Origin: G963667675 sp964291545
GTDB taxonomy: Bacteria > Chloroflexota > Dehalococcoidia > Lucifugimonadales > UBA3495
Assembly (NCBI GenBank): GCA_964291545.2
Contig: OZ219861.1
Coordinates: 310,001-374,000, forward strand
Direction: 5' to 3'
DNA: 64,000 bases
A program made the translations under genes and the position numbers. Position 1 is the stretch's first letter. Every line of letters begins with the position of its first letter. Below the pieces are notes generated by a model. The model saw nothing but the letters and a program-made list of their open reading frames with translations, was not told the DNA's origin and did not search any database. This document shows, piece by piece, positions 1 to 9,344 of this stretch.

Positions 1-1000
1 CAACGCCAAACGCGTTTAGCATGAAGGCAACGACGCTCTCTGCCCGACGGTAGAAAGCGGGAATTTCATCCGGCGCCCCGGAGACGCTATTCATAGACGA
101 CAGCGGCATGCTTCCCGGACTCAAGCTGACGCCGCTGTGGGGTACGCTTCCCGGCTCGACGTGACTGGCAAACCCCTCGTTCAACCAGGCTGGGAGGGGC
201 AGCGCGTACCGGCCCAACGCCTGGTCCAACCAGAGGTGAGCAGTCTCGTGGACGATGATTCCAGGCCTGAATCCGATTGCCACAAATACGTCGCTGGATG
301 GGAAAGCATATCCGCCAAAGACCCGGGCCTCGGCAATTGTCCTACTCAGGTGGGGAAACGCCGGACGGGCCTCGGCATGGCTGTTGTAGATTACCCCCTT
401 GACCGGCCTGAAAGAGTCGATGCCGAGGAGGTCCAAGACATATGCCAAACGGCTTTCCACAGTTTGAGTTACCGCATCAACCTGAGATTGGGACAAGTCA
501 TGGTAAATCAACTGAAGTCCGCCGATATGAAGCCGTTCCCAGACGAACCGGCCGTCGGTGTACTCGACCACTTTGGGGTCAGTATGATGCACGTTGCCTT
601 CGACGTCGCTAAGGACATAGTAGTACTCCATCTCTGACCCGGGCGGTAGATAGTCTGGACCTGCGACGTCGATATTCAGATTTGCGTCAACCAGGGTTCC
701 GGGGCTGAACTCGGGATAGGCATACGACCATACGTTGTTAGGCAGCAGACGATGCAAGAACCGTATCTCGACGATATCGGAATCCCCTTGGGCAGTAAGA
801 GAGAAGCTCAAACCATTGGGGAACTCGACCCTCCGGCTCTCCGACAAGACCTCGATTCTACTGTCGGCGGCCTGCGCCGGCTGTGGCGGCTGCGTCGCAG
901 CCCAGAACATCGCCGCTGCGGCAACTACTGCCGGCACCGCCCCAAGACAGAAAAACAGCCAATACCTGCAGCGCCGGAGTTCAACCCGCGATCGGGTCAC
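1..1000 (-). CDS. Membrane-anchored gluzincin (peptidase MA-like) protein, C-terminus cut by window edge
   Basis: The minus strand is open from a GTG near 1000 to the window edge (in-frame stop just upstream at about 1041). The translation begins with a basic stretch and one hydrophobic segment (LFFCLGAVPAVVAAAAMFW), then a beta-rich region, then the zinc-peptidase signature HETAHLW, with the downstream N-E-G-F-A glutamate expected of a gluzincin. This matches the peptidase MA-like family: two His and a distal Glu bind zinc, and the Glu of HExxH is catalytic. It is probably exported and tethered by its N-terminal helix. The start is uncertain (GTG at 1000 or TTG at 1033; neither has a clear ribosome site). 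Substrate unknown. The C-terminus lies outside the window. Confidence 0.7.
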   Translation of the reverse strand, partial: MTRSRVELRRCRYWLFFCLGAVPAVVAAAAMFWAATQPPQPAQAADSRIEVLSESRRVEFPNGLSFSLTAQGDSDIVEIRFLHRLLPNNVWSYAYPEFSPGTLVDANLNIDVAGPDYLPPGSEMEYYYVLSDVEGNVHHTDPKVVEYTDGRFVWERLHIGGLQLIYHDLSQSQVDAVTQTVESRLAYVLDLLGIDSFRPVKGVIYNSHAEARPAFPHLSRTIAEARVFGGYAFPSSDVFVAIGFRPGIIVHETAHLWLDQALGRYALPLPAWLNEGFASHVEPGSVPHSGVSLSPGSMPLSSMNSVSGAPDEIPAFYRRAESVVAFMLNAFGV

Positions 1001-1314
1001 AACGGCACGGGGCTGTTGGAATTCCTGGGGCAATTTTGCTCAACCTGCACTGAGGGCTGCTCTAAGACGCGGGGACCTGCGTCTGACTTCCAGCATATTC
1101 GAATGAGGAACGAATTGGAATACAGCAACGCAGGCGCATTGCCCAGCTTGGGCCGGCGATAGGCCTGTGGGCTAATGGAGATATTGTCAATTGTTGGAAA
1201 TACATCCATAATGGGCCGGGCCGTCTCCCCAGGCGGGGTCGGCAAAACTGGACACGATCCCGAACGTGTGGCACGGCGGGAACTCTTGAGACCTGAACCG
1301 ACAGAGGAACTTTT
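1001..1314. other. Intergenic region between divergent genes
   Basis: About 310 bases separate the start of the minus-strand peptidase from the plus-strand flavin monooxygenase. Promoters for both would be expected here, but I see no convincing -35/-10 pair, RNA gene or repeat. Confidence 0.4.
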
Positions 1315-2397
1315 ATGCATCTGGGAATGATCATGGAGTGCGACTACCGGCCGGGAGGAAGCCAGGAAGACGCCTTTAAGCAGGCGTTCTCTTTGGTAGA
1401 CCTGGCCGAAGACTCCGGAATGAGCGGAGTATGGCTGGCGGAACGGCATTTCGCCCCTCCCAAGGGACAGTTGGATTCCTCAGGCACCACAAACCCATCC
1501 ATCGCTTCTGTGCCCTTGGTGTTGGCCAGCGCCATAGCCGCCCGTACCGAACGGCTGCGCATAGGCATTGCAGTGGCGGTCTTACCCCTCTGTCACCCCG
1601 TTCGCATGGCGGAAGAGACCGCCACAGTGGACCATATCAGCCAAGGGAGGCTGGACTTCGGGGTTGGCCGCAGTTCCTTCACCAGGGCTTACGAAGGGTA
1701 CGGCATCCCCTACGGTGAAAGCCGGGAGCGGTTCCAGGAATCCCTGGACGTGATAATCAAGGCTTGGACACAAGAACGATTCTCCCACGAAGGTAAGTTC
1801 TTTACCATCGACGATCTTTCCGTCTTGCCCAAGCCCTATCAGAAACCGCACCCGCCTATCCGCATGGCAGCCAACAGCCCTGAGACCTTCGCCAGTGTGG
1901 GGAGCCAAGGGCTCCCGCTCTTCGTCGGTCTGCGGAGTTATTCACTTCCAGAGGTTGCCAAGCACATGGGAATCTACCGGGAGGCGCTGCGGGAAGCGGG
2001 GTATCCGGAGGAGCCGGACGTATTGCTCCGGATACCTGTGTACGTCGCCGAGACCGAGGAGCGGGCCATATCAGAACCACAAGACAGCACCATGAGGGCC
2101 TACCGGCGCATGGCCGACTCGTTTACCAGGACCGCGACCGCCACCGGGGCCGATGCCTCTGCGGTGCGGGCGCAGCGAGGCCAGGAGCTATCCAGCGTAA
2201 CATACCAAGACTTGTTGCGGGACCGCTTGGCATACGGCACGCCGGAGATGGTGGCGAAGCAGTTGCTCACGTTCAAAGAAGCCTTGGGGCTCTCAGGGGT
2301 AGTGATAGAGCCCAACATAGGCGGAGCAATACCATCGCAACAGGTGTTCAACTCGGTCCGTCTGTTTGCCGAAGAAGTAGCGCCCTTACTAAGGTAA
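1315..2397 (+). CDS. LLM-class flavin-dependent oxidoreductase (luciferase-like monooxygenase)
   Basis: 360 aa, full length for the bacterial luciferase-like monooxygenase family, which uses reduced flavin and O2 to oxidise organic substrates. Family landmarks are visible: AEDSGMSGVWLAERHF near residues 31-46, a segment R-L-R-I-G-I-A-V then H-P-V-R-M-A-E, the G-R-L-D-F-G-V-G-R motif, and KPYQKPHPPIRMAANSPE in the middle. A GAGG lies 7 nt before the ATG. The substrate cannot be told from sequence. It is only distantly similar to the two tandem paralogues at 62-64 kb. It stands alone, with the oxidase operon starting 290 bases downstream. Confidence 0.9.
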   Translation: MHLGMIMECDYRPGGSQEDAFKQAFSLVDLAEDSGMSGVWLAERHFAPPKGQLDSSGTTNPSIASVPLVLASAIAARTERLRIGIAVAVLPLCHPVRMAEETATVDHISQGRLDFGVGRSSFTRAYEGYGIPYGESRERFQESLDVIIKAWTQERFSHEGKFFTIDDLSVLPKPYQKPHPPIRMAANSPETFASVGSQGLPLFVGLRSYSLPEVAKHMGIYREALREAGYPEEPDVLLRIPVYVAETEERAISEPQDSTMRAYRRMADSFTRTATATGADASAVRAQRGQELSSVTYQDLLRDRLAYGTPEMVAKQLLTFKEALGLSGVVIEPNIGGAIPSQQVFNSVRLFAEEVAPLLR

Positions 2398-2591
2398 TAT
2401 TCCGTACCGTCCATGCCTGAGGCCAACGTCCGGAGTGAACCATCTCCTTAAGTTCACCGAAGCCTGGAGTTGCAGCGTCCTTGGAGCGGCGCCCGGCTAG
2501 GTTATTCGAGCGCCCTGCGACTAGCGGGAATTGACGGCATAGGTCCCGTCTCCATAGGTTGAAGGAGGCCCCGCTGCATGCCTGAAATGTG

Positions 2592-2620
2592 TTGACAGTA
2601 TGAATACGGCTGTGATAAAT
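2592..2620 (+). promoter_or_regulatory. Probable sigma70 promoter of the oxidase operon
   Basis: TTGACA at 2592-2597 is followed after 16-17 nt by GATAAA/ATAAAT at 2614-2620. This lies about 65 bases upstream of the coxB start and is the best promoter match in this gap. Confidence 0.5.
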
Positions 2621-2684
2621 TTCGTGCCGTTAGTGAAAATATGCACATAGTAACCCCAACTGCTCAAACGGTCTTTCAGGGGGT

Positions 2685-3926
2685 ATGAAGATGGGGTTGG
2701 CGCCCTTTAGACGGGCAGGCGACCCGAGAGCGGTGGAGCCCCTGGGATCCCCGATGGACCCCCCCAAAGCAAGCCCGCCGGACACGACTGACCGCCGGCG
2801 CTGGTTCAAGCGCCCCGCTATGCTGGGGGCGTTATTCCCCCTTCTGCTGCTGGTAGCGTGCTCCTCGGGTAAGCAATCGACGTGGGACCCCGTCGGACCC
2901 ATAGCAGAGAAACAACTGGACCTGTTCAACGTTCTGCTTTGGGTCATGGTGGCGGTCTTCGTGCTGGTGGAAGGGGTCTTGGTCTACGCCCTGATCCGCT
3001 ACAGGAGCCGCCCCGGTCAGGTGCCAAGCCGGACCCATGGGCATCTGCCCCTGGAAATCACTTGGACCGTTATTCCGACGATAATCATTCTGGCGCTGGG
3101 AATCTGGTCGGTGTTCACGCTGTTCGAGATCAATGATGTTCCCGACACGGCGGACAACGTCCTGGAGGTAAACGTCACCGGGCACCAATGGTGGTGGGAG
3201 TTCGAATACCCTGACGCCGGGGGCGGCAAGCGCATCACCACGGCCAACGAGTTGCGGATTCCTGTGGACACCTGGGTCAGGTTGCACCTGGCCAGCGACG
3301 ACGTGCTGCACAGCTTCTGGGTACCCAAGCTGGCCGGTAAGCAGGATGTGATTCCAACTAGAAACAACATATTGCCGATCAAGGCCGATTCCAGCAAGAT
3401 TGACACGCTGCCGGCGACCTTTTACGGCCAGTGCGCCGAACTATGCGGCATAGCCCACGCCCAGATGAAGATGCAGGTGACGGTCCTGAGTCAGAAAGAC
3501 TATGACGCCTGGGTGCGCAACTACGGGCCTCCCCAAGCTTTGACGGGCCGGGCCCAAGTTGCGCAGACTGCCACCTTCCCCGCCAATTGCGCCCTTTGCC
3601 ACACCATAAGCCCCGATGACCCTACTTTTGACGAGGGGGCCATTCAGCGAAGCCGGAACGATTCTTTCATCCAGGGTAAGAACGCCGGGACCGCCGTTAT
3701 TCCCGTGCCGGCGCCGAACCTGACCGATCTTCGGACCAGGGAAAGCCTCGGAGCCGGCCTGATAGACCTAAATGTAGAAAATCTTCGACTCTGGCTGAAT
3801 AATCCGGAGGACGTCAAACCCGGCAACTACATGGCCGAGCATGCCCTGATTTACCAGGACGGCGATGTCAGCTTGAGCGATGATCAGGTAGAAGGCCTAA
3901 TCGAGTACCTGATGGAACTCCAGTAG
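2685..3926 (+). CDS. coxB: Cytochrome c oxidase subunit II with fused cytochrome c domain (caa3 type)
   Basis: 413 aa. Subunit II takes electrons from cytochrome c through the binuclear CuA centre and passes them to subunit I. A lipobox-like signal ends at LLLLVACSS (Cys59). Two membrane helices follow (about 82-104 and 125-147), then the CuA cupredoxin domain with ligands His209, Cys250, Glu252, Cys254, His258 and Met261. A C-terminal class I cytochrome c carries C-A-L-C-H at 302-306, which makes this a caa3-type enzyme. The ATG follows a GGGGG-type ribosome site by 4 nt; a later start at 2754 is possible because the first 40 residues are unusually hydrophilic for a signal peptide. First gene of coxB-coxA-coxC-subunit IV. 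Confidence 0.95.
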   Translation: MKMGLAPFRRAGDPRAVEPLGSPMDPPKASPPDTTDRRRWFKRPAMLGALFPLLLLVACSSGKQSTWDPVGPIAEKQLDLFNVLLWVMVAVFVLVEGVLVYALIRYRSRPGQVPSRTHGHLPLEITWTVIPTIIILALGIWSVFTLFEINDVPDTADNVLEVNVTGHQWWWEFEYPDAGGGKRITTANELRIPVDTWVRLHLASDDVLHSFWVPKLAGKQDVIPTRNNILPIKADSSKIDTLPATFYGQCAELCGIAHAQMKMQVTVLSQKDYDAWVRNYGPPQALTGRAQVAQTATFPANCALCHTISPDDPTFDEGAIQRSRNDSFIQGKNAGTAVIPVPAPNLTDLRTRESLGAGLIDLNVENLRLWLNNPEDVKPGNYMAEHALIYQDGDVSLSDDQVEGLIEYLMELQ

Positions 3927-4032
3927 AGTATACTTTGACTACGAGAGTCTTCATGCCTTTGATATCGATTGAACCCGAAACCCGGCTGGAGCAAAAGCTA
4001 GCCCTGGCTAACGGTCCCTTGGGAGGCGAACC

Positions 4033-5895
4033 ATGGCGGCCATAACCGGCGTACTAGCCCGGCCAACCACCTACTCCGGGGTGTGGGGCTGGATTACAAC
4101 CATAGACCATAAGCGGATTGGCGTCCTCTACGGCGTCACCTCTCTGGTCCTTATGCTGGTTGCCGGCGTCGAAGCGGGGATTATGCGGATGCAGCTGGCC
4201 CAGCCGGACAGCGAACTGATCGGCGGAGACCTCTTCAACCAGATGTTCACCATGCACGCCACCGTGATGATATTCATGGTGGTGATGCCACTGAGCGCAG
4301 CTTTCTTCAACTTCGTGGTCCCACTGGCCATCGGCGCTCGGGACGTTGCGTTTCCAAGGTTGAACGCGTTCAGCTACTGGGTATTCCTGTTCGGCGCACT
4401 GGTATTCCACTCCAGCATGTTTGTAGGGCAGATGCCCGACGCCGGTTGGTTCTCGTACGCCAACCTGACGGAAAAGCCCTTCAGCGTGAACCAGGGACTG
4501 GACTTCTGGGCGGTAGGGCTCTTGGTGCTAGGGGTCTCGTCCGTCGCTGCGGCCCTGAACTTCATAGTCACCATCATCAACCTGCGGGCTCCGGGAATGA
4601 GCTTGATGCGCATGCCGGTGTTCGTCTGGATGACGCTGCTTACATCTATCCTGTTGGTGCTTGCGTTCCCGGTGATCACCGTGGGTCTGATTGAGTTGAC
4701 GATGGACCGCAACTTCGGGACCCACTTCTTCTCGCCGTCGGCCGGCGGAGACCCGGTGCTATGGCAGCACCTGTTCTGGGTGTTCGGGCATCCCGAGGTG
4801 TACATCCTCACACTGCCTGCCATGGGCATAATCTCCGAGGTCTTGCCGACGTTTTCCAAGAAGCCGCTGTTCGGATACCCATTCATCATCTTCTCCGGCA
4901 TCGTTATCGCCATCATGAGTTGGGCTGTGTGGAGCCATCACATGTTCACCGTGGGCTTGGGCCCGGTGGCCAACTCGGCATTCACCATCACAACGATGCT
5001 CATCGCCGTGCCTACAGGCGTAAAAATATTCAACTGGATAGGGACCGTGTGGGGCGGCTCCATAGAGTTCAAGACCCCGATGCTCTTTGCCCTGGGGTTC
5101 ATTTCCATGTTCATAATCGGGGGCCTGAGCGGCGTGTCCCACGCGGTTTCGCCCTCGGACTTCCAGCAACAGGATACCTATTACGTCGTCGCCCATATTC
5201 ACTACGTGCTGTTCGGCGGTTCGCTCTTGGGACTGCTTGCCGGAATCTACTACTGGTTCCCGAAGTTGACCGGCAAGATGTGCAGCGAATATTGGGGCAA
5301 GATTACGTTCTGGCTGCTGTTTGTCGGCTTAAACCTGACATTCTTCCCGATGCACTTCCTGGGACTCAACGGGATGCCCCGGCGCATCTATACCTATGCC
5401 GAGGAGTTCGGTTGGGGCGACCTGAACCTGCTGGCGACGGTGGGCTACTTCATCATCTTCCTGGGTTTCATCGCCTTTGTCATCGACATCGTAAAGGCGC
5501 TGCGCAATGGGCGGCGGGCCAGCCATGATCCCTGGGACGCTCCGGGCCTGGAGTGGACCATTTCGTCGCCGCCTCCAACCTACAACTTCGCTGAGATACC
5601 CCAAGTCGAAGGCCGTGACCAGTACTGGATCACCAAAGAGCGTGCCAAGGAGAACGGACAAGAGCGCGTGCCCGCAGAAGCCCACGTCGACCCCAGCACC
5701 GTTCATATGCCCAGCCCGTCCTACTGGCCCATCATCATCGCCGCCGGTGTGGCCCTGATAGGCGGGGGAATCCTGGCCCACTTCGCCATTAGCTTCATTG
5801 GAGGAGCTATATGCTTCCTGGGCATCGTCGGCTGGGCCAACGAGCCCACCGTTGCCCCCGACGCACACCCATCCGAGCCGGGCGCCAGCCATTAG
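4033..5895 (+). CDS. coxA: Cytochrome c oxidase subunit I
   Basis: 620 aa, the catalytic haem-copper subunit that reduces O2 to water and pumps protons. Seen: the low-spin haem His in F-T-M-H-A-T, the CuB site G-H-P-E-V-Y with its cross-linked His-Tyr, the two further CuB histidines in S-H-H-M-F, and the haem histidines in V-V-A-H-I-H-Y. The Glu in GHPEVY marks an A1-type proton channel. About 100 extra residues at the C-terminus include two more hydrophobic segments, as in caa3-type subunit I. It follows coxB by about 105 bases and precedes coxC by 12 bases, so it is surely co-transcribed. Confidence 0.97.
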   Translation: MAAITGVLARPTTYSGVWGWITTIDHKRIGVLYGVTSLVLMLVAGVEAGIMRMQLAQPDSELIGGDLFNQMFTMHATVMIFMVVMPLSAAFFNFVVPLAIGARDVAFPRLNAFSYWVFLFGALVFHSSMFVGQMPDAGWFSYANLTEKPFSVNQGLDFWAVGLLVLGVSSVAAALNFIVTIINLRAPGMSLMRMPVFVWMTLLTSILLVLAFPVITVGLIELTMDRNFGTHFFSPSAGGDPVLWQHLFWVFGHPEVYILTLPAMGIISEVLPTFSKKPLFGYPFIIFSGIVIAIMSWAVWSHHMFTVGLGPVANSAFTITTMLIAVPTGVKIFNWIGTVWGGSIEFKTPMLFALGFISMFIIGGLSGVSHAVSPSDFQQQDTYYVVAHIHYVLFGGSLLGLLAGIYYWFPKLTGKMCSEYWGKITFWLLFVGLNLTFFPMHFLGLNGMPRRIYTYAEEFGWGDLNLLATVGYFIIFLGFIAFVIDIVKALRNGRRASHDPWDAPGLEWTISSPPPTYNFAEIPQVEGRDQYWITKERAKENGQERVPAEAHVDPSTVHMPSPSYWPIIIAAGVALIGGGILAHFAISFIGGAICFLGIVGWANEPTVAPDAHPSEPGASH

Positions 5896-5907
5896 GAGAC
5901 CGAAACA

Positions 5908-6546
5908 ATGGCCCATAGCGTAGAGCCGGCCCACGGCCCCGACCACGAATACACCACCACCGGCTTAAACCACAGGAAGCTGTTGATGTGGGTGTTCCTC
6001 AGCTCTGACTGCCTGTTCTTTGGGGCCTTGATTGCGACGTACATGGTCTACCGGGGCCAGAGCCTGGTCGGGCCATACCCGGACCAAATCATCGACGTCC
6101 CAATTACGACCATCAGCACCTTTGTGTTGCTGTGCAGCAGCTTTTCCATGGTGCAGGCATTGGCGGCAACCAACCGCAACGACCAGAGGGGTATTCAACT
6201 CTGGCTTCTGGCCACCGCAGGTTTGGGATCAATCTTCATCGGTTTCCAGGTGTACGAGTTCAACCTGTTCAAGAACGAGGGACTGACCCTGGGCACCAAC
6301 CTGTTCGGTGCAACCTTCTTCACCCTGACTGGGTTCCACGGCGCCCACGTGACCCTGGGAATCATATGGCTGTTGGGCCTGTTTTTCGTAGCCCGCAAGG
6401 GCAGGTTGGGGCCAAAGACCAGCCTGGACGTGGAGATAGCGGGGCTCTACTGGCACTTTGTGGACATAGTCTGGATCGTTATATTCACGCTACTTTACCT
6501 GGTGGCCGGCTTCGATACCGGGCCGGTGGCGCACGCAGCAGGTTGA
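5908..6546 (+). CDS. coxC: Cytochrome c oxidase subunit III
   Basis: 212 aa with five predicted membrane helices, the short form typical of caa3 oxidases. The G-F-H-G-A-H-V-T-L-G motif and the final helix with YWHFVDIVWIVIF are hallmark subunit III sequences. It supports the proton uptake and stability of subunit I. Starts 12 bases after coxA, with AGGAG upstream of the ATG. Confidence 0.95.
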   Translation: MAHSVEPAHGPDHEYTTTGLNHRKLLMWVFLSSDCLFFGALIATYMVYRGQSLVGPYPDQIIDVPITTISTFVLLCSSFSMVQALAATNRNDQRGIQLWLLATAGLGSIFIGFQVYEFNLFKNEGLTLGTNLFGATFFTLTGFHGAHVTLGIIWLLGLFFVARKGRLGPKTSLDVEIAGLYWHFVDIVWIVIFTLLYLVAGFDTGPVAHAAG

Positions 6547-6584
6547 CGCCTTGACCGCGCTCCCATTTTCCTGGAGTTCCACGC

Positions 6585-7403
6585 ATGGCCGCTAGCCACG
6601 AAGAGCAGCATACGACTCGACACCCAACGTTCGGGCAGTATGTCCTGATTGCTGTCGTCCTCTTCGTCATTACCATCGTCGAGTTCCTGCTGATATGGGA
6701 AAGGCTTGGGATTGATTGGGAATCCTCCCAGGCCCTGGCCCATTCCAAGGTCCCCTTGTTGATCCTGCTGTCCGCGCTCAAGTTCGCCATAGTGATCATG
6801 TTCTATATGCATCTGAAGTTCGAGTCGCGGCTGTTTACCTGGATATTCCTGGCCGGACTGGGGCTGGCTTTTGCCGCCGGCATCGCCGTACTGGGAATAT
6901 TTGCCAGCATCGGCGGAGACCCACGGTCATACGCTGAGGCCAACGCGGTGCCATATGCAGGGCATGGCGAAGAAGCCGTGACTGAGGAAGCGCCTGAGAG
7001 TTCGCACGACGCCGAGCCCGAGCTAGTGATGGCTCCCACTGACCTGGGGATCAGCGTGGTATCCGACGCCCTGGAGTTTGACGCCGGCAGGTTGACCGCG
7101 GCAGCCAACGAAGAAGTGACTTTGACTTTCCACAACGCCTCCACCGTGTACCAGCACAACTGGGTATTGGTGCGCGCCGGCGATAGAGAGTCCGTTGTGG
7201 AAGACGGTCTTGCGGCCGGAGAAGCAAACGGATGGGTCCAGCCGGACGACCAACGCGTGCTGGCCCAGATACAGCTTCTGGGCCCCGGTCAAACGGAAGA
7301 AGTCCGGTTTAACCTGGAGACAGGCTCGTATGAGTTTGTCTGCACCTTCCCGGCCCACAACCTGACAATGTTCGGGGACCTGGAAGTAACTGGCGCCGAA
7401 TAA
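6585..7403 (+). CDS. Oxidase subunit IV-like membrane protein fused to a C-terminal cupredoxin domain
   Basis: 272 aa. Residues 15-110 hold three hydrophobic helices with K-F-A-I-V-I-M-F-Y-M-H-L-K-F, the signature of prokaryotic cytochrome c oxidase subunit IV (CoxD/CyoD-like). An acidic linker (about 125-148) leads to a beta-rich domain, residues 150-272, with His191 and then C-x4-H-x3-M (Cys253, His258, Met262). That is a type 1 blue-copper ligand set like azurin or plastocyanin. Subunit IV alone is usually near 100 aa, so this is a real fusion, not a mis-call: the frame is continuous with no internal start or stop. Inferred role: an outward-facing tethered electron donor or copper carrier for the oxidase. 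Last gene of the operon. Confidence 0.88.
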   Translation: MAASHEEQHTTRHPTFGQYVLIAVVLFVITIVEFLLIWERLGIDWESSQALAHSKVPLLILLSALKFAIVIMFYMHLKFESRLFTWIFLAGLGLAFAAGIAVLGIFASIGGDPRSYAEANAVPYAGHGEEAVTEEAPESSHDAEPELVMAPTDLGISVVSDALEFDAGRLTAAANEEVTLTFHNASTVYQHNWVLVRAGDRESVVEDGLAAGEANGWVQPDDQRVLAQIQLLGPGQTEEVRFNLETGSYEFVCTFPAHNLTMFGDLEVTGAE

Positions 7404-7446
7404 GTAATCTAAGCCGCCCGATCAGTGCCACCGCGCGGCGCGAGGC

Positions 7447-8382
7447 TCAGCGGACGGCGATACGCCCCGGGTTCTTGGCTTCCTCACGCTGGAACCACAT
7501 AGCCATCACCACGCCCGCCACGATCACGCTCATCATGTCTCCGGCAAGCCAGAGGATGGCGCCGCCAATCTCCTGGTCGGTCTTCAGAGACATGTTGAAC
7601 GGCTGTTCCACCTCGCCGTAAGCACCGTATATGACGTCGCCGGAGAAAGTAATTCCCGCCCCGAGCAGCGTGTTGGGAATAACTATGAGCCCCAGGTACA
7701 GGATGCGCAGGCCATAGTGTAAACGAGACCGGTGAGGCTTGGGGTCCACAACCAACCACCAGAACAGAAAGCCCGAAGCCAGCATGGTGAAGTGCATGAA
7801 CTCGTGCAAAGCATCGTTTCTCAGCGCCGCATTGTGGGCCGTAGGCACCTGCCACAGGTACAGCATGCTTAAAAACAGAACGGTCGTAAGCACCGGGTTG
7901 GTGATGATCTCGTAGGCCCGGCGTGCCCCGGGGTTTCCTACTATCGGCCGTACCACCCGCCGCAAAGCCCACGACGGGAGTCCTCGCAACATGGGCGTTA
8001 ACGGGGCGCCCAGCAGGATCAGTATTGGCCCAACCATACGGAGCAGCAAGTGCTGCAACTGGTGGAAGGAGAACATGTGCTCCGCCAGGGCGTCAATGGG
8101 CGATTGCAGGGCGAGGAACAAACAAAACAACCCGGCAAAGAAAGAGACCTTTTGCCACGTTTTCACCGGGTGACTGGGCCGCTGCCACCGAGACAGTCCG
8201 GTAAGGTACAGGTTGGCCACGAAAAGCAGTATCAGGGTCGGAAGCGGATTCAGGTTCCACGCGGTTATTGGGTTCTGCCCCTCGTTTATTCCATTGTGGG
8301 CATGGGCAGGAGTCGCGTTCACAAAGAGCAGGACCGCACCCGCAGCCACTACGGATGCCAGCAACCAGGGGCTAAACTTCAT
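7447..8382 (-). CDS. ctaG: CtaG-like cytochrome c oxidase assembly/copper protein (caa3_CtaG family)
   Basis: About 311 aa with seven hydrophobic segments. The segment M-F-S-F-H-Q-L-Q-H-L-L-L-R-M-V-G-P and the later L-H-E-F-M-H-F-T-M are characteristic of the caa3_CtaG family, whose His/Met-rich helices are linked to copper delivery to CuB. The ATG at 8382 begins MKFSPWLLAS; a GTG 18 bases earlier (8400) is also open. It converges on the oxidase operon and lies 57 bases downstream of the YtkA-like gene on the same strand, so the pair probably forms a copper/assembly operon. Confidence 0.85.
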   Translation of the reverse strand: MKFSPWLLASVVAAGAVLLFVNATPAHAHNGINEGQNPITAWNLNPLPTLILLFVANLYLTGLSRWQRPSHPVKTWQKVSFFAGLFCLFLALQSPIDALAEHMFSFHQLQHLLLRMVGPILILLGAPLTPMLRGLPSWALRRVVRPIVGNPGARRAYEIITNPVLTTVLFLSMLYLWQVPTAHNAALRNDALHEFMHFTMLASGFLFWWLVVDPKPHRSRLHYGLRILYLGLIVIPNTLLGAGITFSGDVIYGAYGEVEQPFNMSLKTDQEIGGAILWLAGDMMSVIVAGVVMAMWFQREEAKNPGRIAVR

Positions 8383-8439
8383 GGCGAAACCCGCTCGCAC
8401 GACGCGCCCAAGTCCGGGTATGTTGGGCGCTGCTGAGAA

Positions 8440-9114
8440 TCACTGGGACACCGGTCCCGAAGCGGAACCATCGTCAGGCCCGGCGCCGTCTTTAGGGTGG
8501 TTCCCAGACTCGAGGCGACGCCTCCGGCGCTGGGTGCTCCACCACAAATAGACTGCGCCGGCGATGATCGCCAGCGATACGACTATGAAGACTAATCTCC
8601 CGCCTAAGTCCTGCCGGGCCTCCTCCACCGTCAACGTCCTCGGCACTTCCAAAGCAGCATTCCCCAAGTCACCGGCAATCCTGATGGTCACGTGCCAGTC
8701 TCCGGGAGCATCCAAGGTCATCTGGGCGTGGTACCGCGCCGGTTCTGACTCGTCTCCGAGATTAACTGCTGTGACTTTTTTGTCTTCTCCTGCATCACCG
8801 TGTCTGGGCCAAAGTGTGATGGCAGCGTCTTGGACTGGCCTGCATGTGGTTGCATCCCACAAATAAACGGCGACCACCGTCGTACCTATCCGCAACCTGG
8901 ACGGGTATAAGTCAACCCTGACGTCGTAAGGCTCGGCAATCTGTTGGAATCGGTAGCGTCCGGTTGGTTCGGGCTGCACTGGTAAGGTTACCGGTTCCCC
9001 GCAGCCCTGCGGGCTGGTCTCTTGTGCTTGAGCCACGCCTGTAGACCATACACAAGCGGCCAACAGCGTCGCTATCATTACGCCTGCAACTGCAATCGCT
9101 CTTGGAGATATCAA
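8440..9114 (-). CDS. YtkA/FixH-like periplasmic domain protein, membrane anchored at both ends
   Basis: 224 aa: signal peptide or anchor (residues 1-30), an extracytoplasmic beta-sandwich (about 45-170) with A-P-G-D-W-H-V-T-I-R near its end, and a C-terminal helix (about 178-200) followed by an Arg-rich tail. The A-P-G-x-W-x-v pattern is typical of YtkA-like domains, which often sit beside oxidase and copper-assembly genes. Its position directly upstream of ctaG supports a role in oxidase biogenesis or copper handling. Exact function not known. Confidence 0.7.
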   Translation of the reverse strand: MISPRAIAVAGVMIATLLAACVWSTGVAQAQETSPQGCGEPVTLPVQPEPTGRYRFQQIAEPYDVRVDLYPSRLRIGTTVVAVYLWDATTCRPVQDAAITLWPRHGDAGEDKKVTAVNLGDESEPARYHAQMTLDAPGDWHVTIRIAGDLGNAALEVPRTLTVEEARQDLGGRLVFIVVSLAIIAGAVYLWWSTQRRRRRLESGNHPKDGAGPDDGSASGPVSQ

Positions 9115-9344
9115 CTTTGGCTTGCCACTAGACCTCGTTATTCTTCATTTACATGTTAACATTTGCAGGTTGCTCCATGGCTCCGTCAGGTGCCGTAAAT
9201 GCAAGCATGTATCCAATCTCGCAAAGAGCCTTGTCCCAATATTCCAGAATCGGTCAGTTTCCATAAAACTGTCTTGACAACTTTGGGGCGCGGAATTCAC
9301 AGTATGGCTAATCTTTCCGTTGGCGGCCTGTTGGTGACGGACAG
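9115..9344. promoter_or_regulatory. Divergent intergenic region with a 10-bp palindrome
   Basis: This gap separates the minus-strand YtkA-like/ctaG unit from the plus-strand tetR. The perfect palindrome ATGTTAACAT at 9153-9162 is a possible operator. No convincing -35/-10 pair was seen. Confidence 0.3.

Noticed and set aside
137..637. 166-aa plus-strand open frame
   Set aside because: It is antisense to the partial gluzincin peptidase, whose minus-strand frame carries HETAHLW and NEGFA.
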